This document shows, one piece after another, positions 1 through 8,261 of a stretch of 64,000 nt of DNA. Within the stretch, counting starts at the first letter, position 1. Every line of letters starts with the position of its first letter. A program made the translations under genes and the position numbers. The stretch comes from Ammoniphilus oxalaticus (GTDB taxonomy: Bacteria; Bacillota; Bacilli; Aneurinibacillales; RAOX-1). Under the pieces are notes generated by a model. That model made no database searches. It was not told where the DNA came from and worked only from the letters and a program-made list of their open reading frames with translations. The DNA lies in NCBI RefSeq assembly GCF_003609605.1, contig NZ_MCHY01000006.1:434001-498000 (forward strand). The letters run 5' to 3'.

Positions 1-1
1 T

Positions 2-244
2 ATTTGTTTGAGCTTTTCTTTTCGAACCATTTCTGTTAGTATCGCTTACGCGATTTGGTCGGGAGTCGGTACGGCGGCGATTGCGATTATTGGTTACTTT
101 ATTTTTCAGGAGTCGTTAACAGTGACAAAGGTAACGGCTATTTTGTTGATCATCATCGGTGTCGTATTGTTAAATATCGGCGGCGATTCAAAGACGCAAC
201 TAGAAGTGAGCTCACAAAACGACGTGGCGGTCGGGGATGAATGA
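2..244 (+). CDS. SMR-family small multidrug efflux protein, C-terminal part
   Basis: The reading frame is open from the window edge to a TGA at 242-244, so only the C-terminal part (about 80 residues) is visible. It contains the SMR-type stretch VSIAYAIWSGVGTA followed by two hydrophobic helices, one ending in IIIGVVLLNIGG, typical of helices 3-4 of a four-helix EmrE/SugE-like drug/proton antiporter of the inner membrane. A short polar tail follows. Such proteins usually have about 105-115 residues and often occur as paired genes; any partner lies outside the window. The TTG at position 8 is not the true start because the family homology extends upstream of it. Confidence 0.85.
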   Translation: MCLSFSFRTISVSIAYAIWSGVGTAAIAIIGYFIFQESLTVTKVTAILLIIIGVVLLNIGGDSKTQLEVSSQNDVAVGDE

Positions 245-269
245 GCTCACGAGGGCAGGTGGATCCAGA

Positions 270-298
270 TTGACGGCATGATTGTTTTTCTCTATGAT
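270..298 (+). promoter_or_regulatory. sigma-A type promoter of the HPP gene
   Basis: TTGACG (270-275), a 17-bp spacer and TATGAT (293-298) give a near-consensus vegetative promoter about 80 bp upstream of the HPP-family start codon. Confidence 0.6.
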
Positions 299-377
299 AT
301 GAATTGAAAAGTTGGAGATTTATAAAAGTCGAAAGTTGATAGGGATAGAAAAAGTAGAGTAGAAGGGGTGTAGCGGT

Positions 378-938
378 TTGCAAATCACGCAAAAAGAGGA
401 GATGCCGCTGGAGGAACAACCGAGCGCGTTAATTCGTTATTTATCTAAAATGAAAGGGTCAGGGAGAAGCCCACTTAAAGTGAATGGAAAAGATGCGCTT
501 ACGGGTCTTATTGGTGGATTTCTGACGATTCTTAGCTTGGTTTGGTTGACCGATGTGACGAACGCGACTTGGTTAATGGCGCCGTTTGGGGCTAGTTGCG
601 TACTTGTTTTTGGCGTTTGGAACGCGCCTTTGTCACAACCACGCAACGTGATTGGCGGCCATTTTTTATCGGGACTGATCGGCTTGACGATGTATCATTT
701 GTTTGGAAACCAACCCTGGTCGATCGCTTTAGCTGTTGGTTTGGCAATCATGGTCATGCTCGTTACCAAAACAACTCATCCGCCAGCGGGAGCGGACCCG
801 ATTGTAGTCATGTTGGGCGGATACGGTTGGAGTTATTTAGTCGCTCCCGTGTTGATCGGCGCAGTGCTGATTGTGGCGCTTGGCTTGATTATTAACAATT
901 TACGAAGCGCGCGTCAGTACCCGACCTTTTGGTTTTAA
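378..938 (+). CDS. HPP-family integral membrane protein
   Basis: This 186-residue protein starts at TTG 378 behind a GAAGGGG ribosome binding site. After a polar N-terminus of about 38 residues it has four to five hydrophobic helices and the family signature THPPAGADP at about residues 133-141. The pattern of small residues around APFGASCVL also fits. HPP-domain proteins are small inner-membrane proteins; some plant and cyanobacterial members have been linked to nitrite transport, but no substrate can be assigned here. It has its own promoter and a strong downstream terminator, so it appears monocistronic. Confidence 0.85.
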   Translation: MQITQKEEMPLEEQPSALIRYLSKMKGSGRSPLKVNGKDALTGLIGGFLTILSLVWLTDVTNATWLMAPFGASCVLVFGVWNAPLSQPRNVIGGHFLSGLIGLTMYHLFGNQPWSIALAVGLAIMVMLVTKTTHPPAGADPIVVMLGGYGWSYLVAPVLIGAVLIVALGLIINNLRSARQYPTFWF

Positions 939-980
939 CGGCGGCGTCGGATCGGCTTGGATGGGATGGATTGGGTAAAA

Positions 981-1026
981 CAAAAGCAGGTAAAGCAAAT
1001 CGCTTTACCTGCTTTTGTTGTTTTTG
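981..1026 (+). terminator. Intrinsic terminator of the HPP gene
   Basis: A perfect 16-bp stem (981-996 with 1002-1017), a 5-nt loop and the T-rich tail TTGTTTTT. Confidence 0.9.
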
Positions 1027-1043
1027 AGGAGGGCTTGCCTTTT

Positions 1044-1225
1044 TGTAAAGGTCAGAACTCCCGCTAGAACTCGATCACGTCGACGGATTCTAGTATCCAG
1101 GCGCTGTAATGGCCCCAACTCCCGTTACACTCGGATAATTTGGGACTTGTCGGCTGTAAAGGTCAGAACTCCCGCTAGATCTCGATTACGTCCACGGAAT
1201 CTAGTATCCAGGCGCTGCAATGGCC
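1044..1225. repeat. Dispersed intergenic repeat, copy 1 (alternating 61/50-bp units)
   Basis: Two near-identical 70-bp segments (1045-1114 and 1156-1225) lie 111 bp apart. Finer inspection shows a TGYAAWGG head repeated at 1044, 1105, 1155 and 1216, so spacings alternate 61, 50, 61 bp. Each head is followed about 15 bp later by CCGCTAGA or a variant. The same head motif and the same 50/61 alternation occur at 56244-56465. The 111-bp period equals 37 codons, which keeps a spurious frame open. The rest of the 939-1242 gap holds only the HPP terminator. Confidence 0.8.
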
Positions 1226-1242
1226 TCTTTTCCATCCTATTT

Positions 1243-2415
1243 TTACGAGGCAGCTTCTTGCATATCGGCGTTTGAGTTTTGAGACCGAATGACGGATATA
1301 AAGGTGAAGACAATGGCGATGCCTAAACCAACTGCGATCGCGCCATACTCAAAACGAATGGTAGGCATACCAACTAGGCGCCCGATTCCGTTCAATAAGA
1401 TAGGAGATAAAAATTGTCCAATAAATATCATACTGGAAGTGATTGCTATCGCTCGATCGCTTTGTTGCGGCTCGACCGCATTGATTACTTTAACTAAAAG
1501 AACCGGAAATAAAATCCCTTGCCCGAAACCGATTAAGCAAACGGAAATGAAAACGAGCGGCAGATTGTTCATTAGGGATAATATTGAAAATGCGATTCCC
1601 ATGACTAACAGTGTGATAGGAATAATATAGTTTTTCAATAAACCTTGCAATCGTACGAGGAGTATGCTGGTCGTCATACCGCCGACCGTTGTAAACGAAA
1701 TGACGGTTCCGGCTAAACCGGCGCCGCCTAAATTATTTTGTTCCATATACAAGGCCATGTTGGTCGCGATCGAATAATAAACAAGCATCACGCCGCCCAT
1801 CGATACAGCATAACCATACACTACCAATGGAATTTTTTTGCGCGGTTGATTGCCTGTTCGTTTTTCGACCGTACCTCTCGGTAGGAAAAAGAACACCAAA
1901 ATCATGATGATCAACCCGATAAAATACACGTTAAAAGGGACTCTCCAGCCAAACGTTGCGAGGTATCCCGCGAGCATCATCGTAACGATTCCGCCGAAAT
2001 TACTAAAGGCGGAGTTATACCCCATCATTTGCGTTCGTTCTTCCCCTGTAAAATAGTCGCTAATCAAGGACATTGAAAGCGGCATCACTAATCCTACCCC
2101 AGCTCCAAGCGCTAAGCGAAACGCGAGCAGCGATTCAATCGAATTCATAAATTGGGCGCCGACCCCGCTTAATAGATAGATGACTAACCCAGCCATCAGG
2201 AGTGACTTTTTCGTTATTTTTGTCGTTAAATAACTACATAAAAAAGAAAACGGGATGATCATCAGCGATGGGGCCGTCAAAATTAATTTAATGAGGACGG
2301 GATCGGCAGTAGGGAACTCCTGCGCGATCAGACCTAAAGCAGGTGAAATGGCAGCCCCAGCCATCACGGTCGCCATCCCAATGGAAATAATCGTTGGTTT
2401 TAACATTTTATTCAT
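1243..2415 (-). CDS. MFS transporter, 12-helix drug-efflux type
   Basis: The 390-residue protein has about 12 hydrophobic helices and features of the DHA1 drug/proton antiporters: an early helix with GAAISPALGLIAQEF, the cytoplasmic segment after helix 2 (TKITKKSLLMAG) in the motif A position, and a motif C-like GYNSAFSNFGGIV stretch. The start ATG at 2415 has only a weak upstream purine run. It lies 32 bp downstream of a TetR regulator on the same strand, so the two form a likely two-gene operon controlled by the operator at 3077-3094. This is the usual arrangement of an inducible exporter with its repressor. The substrate is unknown. Confidence 0.85.
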   Translation of the reverse strand: MNKMLKPTIISIGMATVMAGAAISPALGLIAQEFPTADPVLIKLILTAPSLMIIPFSFLCSYLTTKITKKSLLMAGLVIYLLSGVGAQFMNSIESLLAFRLALGAGVGLVMPLSMSLISDYFTGEERTQMMGYNSAFSNFGGIVTMMLAGYLATFGWRVPFNVYFIGLIIMILVFFFLPRGTVEKRTGNQPRKKIPLVVYGYAVSMGGVMLVYYSIATNMALYMEQNNLGGAGLAGTVISFTTVGGMTTSILLVRLQGLLKNYIIPITLLVMGIAFSILSLMNNLPLVFISVCLIGFGQGILFPVLLVKVINAVEPQQSDRAIAITSSMIFIGQFLSPILLNGIGRLVGMPTIRFEYGAIAVGLGIAIVFTFISVIRSQNSNADMQEAAS

Positions 2416-2447
2416 TCAATCACGCTCTTTTTCCTTTGAAATTTAAC

Positions 2448-3044
2448 TTATCGTTCAATGAGGCGCAGCACTTTATCAACTGATATTTCCACTTGTAAAA
2501 TATCGCGCGCATTCCATAGATTCAGTCCATGTGAGAGGGACATAAAGTAAATGGCCAATTCCGTTGGATCTCCATCGATGAACAGACCCTGCTCTTGTCC
2601 GTTTGCAATGATGCGGCTGATACCGTCAATAGCCGACTTATATTTTTCGCTCATCGTCTGCTTGACTTCATCGGACAGCTCCTTCGAGTCAAAGGCTTGG
2701 AGCAAAATTACGTGGCGATAAAGGCCCTTTTTTGTGGCCCCTTCATGAGACATTTTGGTCAGCCAGACGAGTTGATCGCGCGGAGAACCTGATTGACTTG
2801 CCGCATCATCCACACTTCGAATAAAAAGATCTAACACATCCAACACGATCGAAACATACGCATCCTCTTTTGAATCAAAGTAATGATAAAATAAGCCATG
2901 ACTTAAATTGACGGAAGAGGTAATTTCACTAATTTTTGTCGCCGCAAACCCTTTGGAGCTAAACAGTTGCAAAGCTGCTTGACTTAGTTGCTCATAACGT
3001 TGATCACGAATCTTTTGAAATTTATCAATCCTTTTTGTAGACAT
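2448..3044 (-). CDS. TetR/AcrR-family transcriptional repressor
   Basis: This 198-residue protein has an N-terminal TetR-type helix-turn-helix at about residues 12-60: an LFSSKGFAATKISEIT helix pair followed by LSHGLFYHYFDSKED, the typical recognition helix and F-Y-x-Y-F signature. The remainder is a helical ligand-binding and dimerisation domain. It is the first gene of an operon with the MFS exporter at 1243-2415. A perfect 18-bp palindrome lies 32 bp upstream of its start, so autorepression released by an exported compound is the likely mode of regulation. The inducer cannot be deduced. Confidence 0.9.
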   Translation of the reverse strand: MSTKRIDKFQKIRDQRYEQLSQAALQLFSSKGFAATKISEITSSVNLSHGLFYHYFDSKEDAYVSIVLDVLDLFIRSVDDAASQSGSPRDQLVWLTKMSHEGATKKGLYRHVILLQAFDSKELSDEVKQTMSEKYKSAIDGISRIIANGQEQGLFIDGDPTELAIYFMSLSHGLNLWNARDILQVEISVDKVLRLIER

Positions 3045-3076
3045 CGTTATCGACCCTTTTTTAGTAGATGTAATTG

Positions 3077-3094
3077 GTTGACTGATCAGTCAAC
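3077..3094. promoter_or_regulatory. Probable TetR operator palindrome
   Basis: GTTGACTGATCAGTCAAC is a perfect 18-bp palindrome between the divergent TetR gene and ABC exporter. A further half-site (ATCAGTCA) occurs near 3114. Position and symmetry suit a TetR dimer acting on its own promoter and possibly on the exporter. Confidence 0.7.
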
Positions 3095-3224
3095 GATCTA
3101 TACTTTAAATCAAATCAGTCACCTTTGTCAAAAAGTGATGTGCTCGCTTGATGTCGAATAATGTTAAAATAGAGTAGTTCCCTAAACGGAGCGCGTACTT
3201 TTTTTAGTTTTGGAGTGTGATGAA

Positions 3225-4937
3225 TTGTTTAAAAAATTCTTTTCGTATTACCAACCGTATAAAGGGTTGTTTGCGCTTGATTTTTCCTGCGCGATTTTAG
3301 CGGCATTATTTGAGTTGGCGTTCCCGCTCGCTGTTAATCGCGTTGTAGACGATCTGTTGCCATCGGGACAATGGGCAATCATATTTTGGGCATGTGTCGG
3401 GTTGTTGGCCATCTATGTGATCAGCGCCTGCTTGCAGTTTGTGGTTACCTATTGGGGTCATATGCTCGGTGTGAATATCGAGACAGACATGCGAAAGAAT
3501 TTATTTGTTCATGTGCAACGGCAGTCTTTCCGCTTTTTTGACAACAACAAAACGGGACATCTCGTGTCACGGATGACGAATGATTTGATGGACATTGGCG
3601 AACTAGCTCATCATGGACCTGAAGATGTGTTCATCGCGATCATGACATTGCTTGGCGCCTTCGGATTAATGTTGTGGATTAACCCACAGCTCGCCTTGCT
3701 TACATTTGCCGTCATTCCGATTATTATTTTTCTGTCCCTGTTTTTCAGTCGAAAAATGACGGGGGCATTTCGCAGTATGTTTGCCGACGTTGCGAACTAC
3801 AATGCCCGTGTGGAAAACAATGTAAGCGGGATGAGAGTGGTACAAGCTTTTGCAAACGAGCAACACGAAATTGATCAATTCAAGGTGAATAACGAGCAAT
3901 TTCGAACGACGAAACTGAGCGCCTACTGGTTGATGGCTTGGAACTCTTCAATCAGCAGTATTTTAATGAAGGTCGTATCCATTTTTGTGCTGTTGTGCGG
4001 CACGTGGTTTGTGTTACAAAAGCAATTAACGAGTGGAGAATTTATCGCGTTTATTTTATTGTCGAATATCTTTTTGGCGCCGATCAAGCAAATCAATGCG
4101 GTTATTGAGTTGTACCCAAAAGGGATTGCGGGTTTTCGACGCTACCTCGATTTGCTCGAATCCGATCCGGATATTAAGGATAGACCAGATGCGATAGAGG
4201 TTCCTCATTTAAAAGGGAACATCGAATTTAACAACGTTAAGTTTGGGTATGAGTCTGATCAAACAATTCTAAAAGATTTCAATTTATCAATCCGAGCAGG
4301 GGAAACGGTTGCCCTTGTTGGACCTTCAGGCGCGGGTAAAACGACGATTTGCAGTTTGTTGCCGCGATTTTATGATGTGAATGAAGGAACGATTAAAATC
4401 GATGGGATTGACACGAAACAGATCAAGCTTGAATCTCTGCGTTCGCAAATTGGGATTGTGCAACAAGACGTCTTTTTATTCGATGGCACCGTTCGGGAAA
4501 ATATTGCTTATGGAAAACTAGACGCAACCGAAGAAGAAATTTGGGAAGCGGCCCGCCGAGCGCAGTTGGAAGATGTGATTATGTCGCTTGATGACGGGTT
4601 GGACACGTTGATTGGGGAGCGTGGCGTGAAATTGTCAGGCGGACAAAAGCAACGTCTCTCGATCGCCCGCTTATTTCTGAAAAATCCATCTATCCTCATT
4701 TTGGACGAAGCGACATCGGCTTTGGATACGGAAACAGAGGCGGCGATTCAGCAGGCGCTATCGGAACTGACGATCGGCCGCACGACCATCGTCATCGCCC
4801 ACCGTTTGGCAACGATCAAAGATGCCGACCGAATTGTCGTGATCACGAAAGATGGTGTGGAAGAGCAAGGCAGTCATCAGCAATTATTGACGCGAGAAGG
4901 CGCTTATAGCCGATTGCATGAGGCGCAGTTTTCGTAG
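3225..4937 (+). CDS. ABC-type exporter half-transporter (fused permease and ATPase)
   Basis: One chain of about 570 residues carries six N-terminal membrane helices (about 15-300) and a C-terminal nucleotide-binding domain. Visible motifs are Walker A GPSGAGKTT, a Q-loop (IVQQDVFLFDG), the ABC signature LSGGQKQR, Walker B ILILDEATSALD and the H-loop IVIAHR. This is the MsbA/YfiB-YfiC type of lipid or multidrug exporter, which works as a dimer in the cytoplasmic membrane. I place the start at TTG 3225, preceded by GGAG at 3212-3215, because the protein then begins MFKKFFSYYQPYKG as usual in this family; a TTG at 3210 has no suitable ribosome binding site. It is divergent from the TetR gene. 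A bidirectional terminator follows. Confidence 0.92.
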   Translation: MFKKFFSYYQPYKGLFALDFSCAILAALFELAFPLAVNRVVDDLLPSGQWAIIFWACVGLLAIYVISACLQFVVTYWGHMLGVNIETDMRKNLFVHVQRQSFRFFDNNKTGHLVSRMTNDLMDIGELAHHGPEDVFIAIMTLLGAFGLMLWINPQLALLTFAVIPIIIFLSLFFSRKMTGAFRSMFADVANYNARVENNVSGMRVVQAFANEQHEIDQFKVNNEQFRTTKLSAYWLMAWNSSISSILMKVVSIFVLLCGTWFVLQKQLTSGEFIAFILLSNIFLAPIKQINAVIELYPKGIAGFRRYLDLLESDPDIKDRPDAIEVPHLKGNIEFNNVKFGYESDQTILKDFNLSIRAGETVALVGPSGAGKTTICSLLPRFYDVNEGTIKIDGIDTKQIKLESLRSQIGIVQQDVFLFDGTVRENIAYGKLDATEEEIWEAARRAQLEDVIMSLDDGLDTLIGERGVKLSGGQKQRLSIARLFLKNPSILILDEATSALDTETEAAIQQALSELTIGRTTIVIAHRLATIKDADRIVVITKDGVEEQGSHQQLLTREGAYSRLHEAQFS

Positions 4938-5022
4938 CTCGAAACTGAAATTGTCATGCGGCTGTGGCAGGGGCTTTAATAGCAGGAGAAAACTCCGCTT
5001 AAATTTGACCCTGATGAATAGG

Positions 5023-5066
5023 AAAGCCATAGACCTCCTGAAATTAGAAGTCTATGGCTTTTTTTA
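5023..5066. terminator. Bidirectional terminator between the ABC exporter and hybrid kinase 1
   Basis: A 12-bp stem, AAAGCCATAGAC (5023-5034) with GTCTATGGCTTT (5050-5061), has A/T runs on both sides and lies between convergent genes. Confidence 0.8.
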
Positions 5067-8060
5067 TATTTTTGGGGAGGCATCTAAATCTTTAGGAACG
5101 ATAAATTCTACGGTTGTTCCTTTGCGCGGTAAACTTTTGATTGTTAGGCCCGATCCGAAAATCCTTTTAATTCGATTATTTGTATTGGGCAGGCCAATTC
5201 CGGCTCCGCTTTTTCGTTGGGCGTCAAGTAGGTTGTTTACTTTTTCGGCATCCATTCCGATCCCATCATCGACGATTGCAATCCGCGCATGTGTTTCCTC
5301 ATCTGTTACACGGATCCAAACGGTTCCACTCTTCCGCTTTTTCAGGACGCCGTGTTGGACTGCATTTTCAACTAACGTTTGGATCGAGAGCGGTGGTACT
5401 TTGATATGGATCGATTTATCAATATTCCACTCAACTTGCAGGCGATCCCCAAACCTTTCCTTTTCGATATAAACATAGGATTTGACAAGCTCAAGTTCGT
5501 CTTGAATTGGAATCAGTTGCTGCAGGTTATCTTCTTTAAAACTTCGATATAAATATTTGCCAAACGTATCGAGCAAACGGATCATCCGATCAGGGTCAAT
5601 TTGGCTCAGACTCGCAATCGTATTTAAGGTGTTAAATAAAAAATGGGGACGAATTTGCGCCTGAAGCCACGCCGATTCCATCGCATGTCGTTCGATGATG
5701 GACTTTTTGAGATCGATCAAGGCTACACTGCGAGACTTTAATTCCACGGCATTGATCGGTTTTATTACGTAATCGTTCGCGCCAATCGTAAAAGCAACAT
5801 TGATTTCGGTCATTGCGCCGCGTGATGTTAGTAATAGGATCGGTAGCTCAAGTAGTGTGTATCGTTTTCGAATCCATTTGGTCAATTCATAACCAGACAT
5901 ATAGGGCATCAGGCCATCGATAATGATCAGGTCCCATTCCAACGCATGTATTAATGGAAGCGCTTCTTTGCCGCTCATTACTGTGACAACATTATAAAGT
6001 TCAGCTGGAAATAGTCCTTCAATCACCCGTAAACTCCCCGGATCATCATCAACGATCAAGATGTGAATGAGATCTACGGAGAATTGTGTCTGATTGTCTT
6101 CGACGATTTGTTCATATGCAGACTCTTCATCATCTTCATTATCTTGATCATGACTTAACGGCAAGCTAAAAGTGAACACCGTTTCTTTATCGGCTTCTGA
6201 TTTTATAGCCAAGCGTCCGCCATGTAATTCAATCAGCTGTCTGGATACGTCCAATCTGAGCCCAAAAGCGTCCCGATTGAGTTGTTCCTGTTTGTTTGCA
6301 ATCTCTCCGTTATCCCGCACATAGATGATAGCCATCTGATTGCAGACTTCTGCATGAACTGTGACTTTTCCCGCTCCCGTATTCGCGATCACCGTTTCTA
6401 TTAGATTAAAGCAAATCTGGTTGAGTCTGCTTTCATCGGCTAACACACGAGGAAATTGCGGGGGAACAGTTGAGACAAGTTCAACTTGCTTCCCATCAGC
6501 CAAATGTTTCACGAGATCAAACACTCCGGCGATTACTGCTTGAATGCTCGCGTTTTTCGGGTGGACTTGAATCATATGCTCTTTTAAACGTGTGAAATCT
6601 AGCAAATCATAAAGGACGTAGGACATCCCCCTGCCAATATTTATCAAATAATTTAGATCGCTTCGGTCGCGGTAAGTAAATGAACTTTGCTTGCGGTCAA
6701 AAAGCGTTTGGGCGATCGTTGTCATCTTATTCAATGGACTCCAAAGTTTATCCGTGCTTTCCACTAAAAATTCGTCTTTCAGTTGATCGGCCCGTTTCAG
6801 CTCATCGACCAGTTCAACGACTTGCCGATTTTGTCGGTAGAATCGTTTGAACCAAAAAACAGCAAAACCGAGAAATGCGCAAAGGTAATCGAAAGGATAG
6901 AAAGGGATTTGTAGGCCGTGAACATCCTTAATAAGTCCCCAGACAATTCCAGAAGTCGTACTGACGACGACGATCGCAATGAGAAACGACTCATCCTTGA
7001 ATTGGAAGTATTCTTTCAAAGCGAGCGTAATAACAGATAGGAATGAGACAAAGTAAAGCGAAAAAAACAGAACATCCACTTGCATAATCGCTTGAATGGG
7101 CAGCAGAATGATTAGGGCCGCGCCAATTCCATAGGCGATTGTAAACCACCGAAAACGCTTGTATTGTTTATAATTCGTGAGCAGCATTCTCATTAACTGC
7201 ACGAGGAAGAAAGGCGCTGCGAGATAGATGAATTCCCTCAGTTTGAACGACCAGGCATAATTTAATTGAAGCCAATCGAAGGTGGCGTTGCTATACGTCA
7301 CGAGCTCATCGATCGCTGGAAAAGTGAATCCGAGTGTAAAAAATAGAAAAATTTTATCTCGATGAATCAAAATATAGATAAGAAGGCTGTATATACTATG
7401 CAGAAAAAGGATGGTTACCATACTGATGAGTAGAATCTGAGCAAAACTTTGTTCTTTCGCGATTACCTCTGTGTAACTAAATTGAAGCGGTTTTGCAATT
7501 GAAATCCCTTTCATCGTATCAAAGTTGGACACGTGTAATACGAGGTCTATCTCGCCTTTTTCCGCTGAAAATGAAGCGATATATGGACTTCCTTTTCCGA
7601 TATGGTGTTCGGGAGTTGTCGCGACAACACCAGAATTTCCTTTTAAGTTTCCGTTTACAAACAAAGCGGTTGCCGTGTTAATAGATGGAATTTGGATTGA
7701 GTAGACAGCATCAGAGTCTGACGCTTCATCCAGCTGGATTTTTAAATGATACGTTCCAAACGGCTCTCCGTCTTTTTTATCTAAATTCTTCCCTATGCTC
7801 CTTATTTCATTGTCTCTCGCTAGGTTCAGTTTGTTAGGTTCGACCAATTGTTCGGGATAAAACACCCACTCTCCATCTAACGTAATCGAATCCTCATCCA
7901 GCGTAAAACCCCGCAAGTCCAACATTCCATTTTTGGCAAAAGGTTGTTCAGCCGGTGTATGGTAATTTAACCACAACAATCGAAAACTCGTTAAAACAAC
8001 GATCATGATTAATAGAATAAGGACCGCTTTCGATTTATCTTTTGAAATGTTTAAGCTCAT
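5064..8060 (-). CDS. Hybrid histidine kinase 1: 7TMR-DISM sensor, degenerate HisKA/HATPase, receiver, LytS-type kinase
   Basis: In this 998-residue protein an N-terminal helix (11-31) is followed by an extracellular beta-rich 7TMR-DISM-type domain (about 40-195), seven membrane helices (about 205-405), a HisKA/HATPase-like module (about 425-635), a receiver (about 665-785, phospho-acceptor Asp715 in IIIDGLMP) and a LytS-type module with His806 in QIRPHFLFN plus a second HATPase (about 890-990). The first H-box reads STDKLWSPL, with Asp437 where the paralogue at 24453-27521 has the phosphorylated His of TSHELRNPL. Its N- and G-boxes (FNLIETVIAN, VRDNGEIAN) are also degraded. I infer a pseudokinase scaffold feeding a functional C-terminal kinase. 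It is divergent from the adhesin gene. Confidence 0.9.
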   Translation of the reverse strand: MSLNISKDKSKAVLILLIMIVVLTSFRLLWLNYHTPAEQPFAKNGMLDLRGFTLDEDSITLDGEWVFYPEQLVEPNKLNLARDNEIRSIGKNLDKKDGEPFGTYHLKIQLDEASDSDAVYSIQIPSINTATALFVNGNLKGNSGVVATTPEHHIGKGSPYIASFSAEKGEIDLVLHVSNFDTMKGISIAKPLQFSYTEVIAKEQSFAQILLISMVTILFLHSIYSLLIYILIHRDKIFLFFTLGFTFPAIDELVTYSNATFDWLQLNYAWSFKLREFIYLAAPFFLVQLMRMLLTNYKQYKRFRWFTIAYGIGAALIILLPIQAIMQVDVLFFSLYFVSFLSVITLALKEYFQFKDESFLIAIVVVSTTSGIVWGLIKDVHGLQIPFYPFDYLCAFLGFAVFWFKRFYRQNRQVVELVDELKRADQLKDEFLVESTDKLWSPLNKMTTIAQTLFDRKQSSFTYRDRSDLNYLINIGRGMSYVLYDLLDFTRLKEHMIQVHPKNASIQAVIAGVFDLVKHLADGKQVELVSTVPPQFPRVLADESRLNQICFNLIETVIANTGAGKVTVHAEVCNQMAIIYVRDNGEIANKQEQLNRDAFGLRLDVSRQLIELHGGRLAIKSEADKETVFTFSLPLSHDQDNEDDEESAYEQIVEDNQTQFSVDLIHILIVDDDPGSLRVIEGLFPAELYNVVTVMSGKEALPLIHALEWDLIIIDGLMPYMSGYELTKWIRKRYTLLELPILLLTSRGAMTEINVAFTIGANDYVIKPINAVELKSRSVALIDLKKSIIERHAMESAWLQAQIRPHFLFNTLNTIASLSQIDPDRMIRLLDTFGKYLYRSFKEDNLQQLIPIQDELELVKSYVYIEKERFGDRLQVEWNIDKSIHIKVPPLSIQTLVENAVQHGVLKKRKSGTVWIRVTDEETHARIAIVDDGIGMDAEKVNNLLDAQRKSGAGIGLPNTNNRIKRIFGSGLTIKSLPRKGTTVEFIVPKDLDASPKI

Positions 8061-8190
8061 TTATGTCTCCATCCGTTTCAAACAATTTAAGGTAGTCTGT
8101 CCACTGTTACGTGTGCTCTCAGCATGATCATACCCTGTGGGAGACGGTTTTGTCTCATATTTCTTCCACTTTCCAATTAAGTCCAAATTC

Positions 8191-8224
8191 TGTACAGAAT
8201 CTGTATAGTTCACCCATTTATAAT
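8191..8224 (+). promoter_or_regulatory. SARP-type direct-repeat promoter of the adhesin gene
   Basis: TGTACAG (8191-8197) and TGTATAG (8202-8208) start 11 bp apart. Exactly 10 bp later comes a perfect -10 box TATAAT (8219-8224). No -35 hexamer is present, as expected for an activator-dependent promoter. The same layout is found at 16325-16358 and 23550-23583. The inferred activator is the BTAD-type response regulator at 15115-16251. Confidence 0.65.
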
Positions 8225-8261
8225 GGAATGTAATTACATATAGAAAGACGGTGAGCAGAAA

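Noticed and set aside
1044-1225. CRISPR-like array
   Set aside because: The units are degenerate, spacing alternates, spacers are themselves similar and no cas genes are present.
1015-1275. Frame through the 61/50-bp repeats with internal peptide repeats
   Set aside because: The frame stays open only because the 111-bp period is a multiple of three; there is no ribosome binding site and the composition is unlike the neighbouring genes.
4918-5472. A 184-codon plus-strand frame over the end of hybrid kinase 1
   Set aside because: It is the antisense shadow of the kinase C-terminus and runs through a bidirectional terminator.
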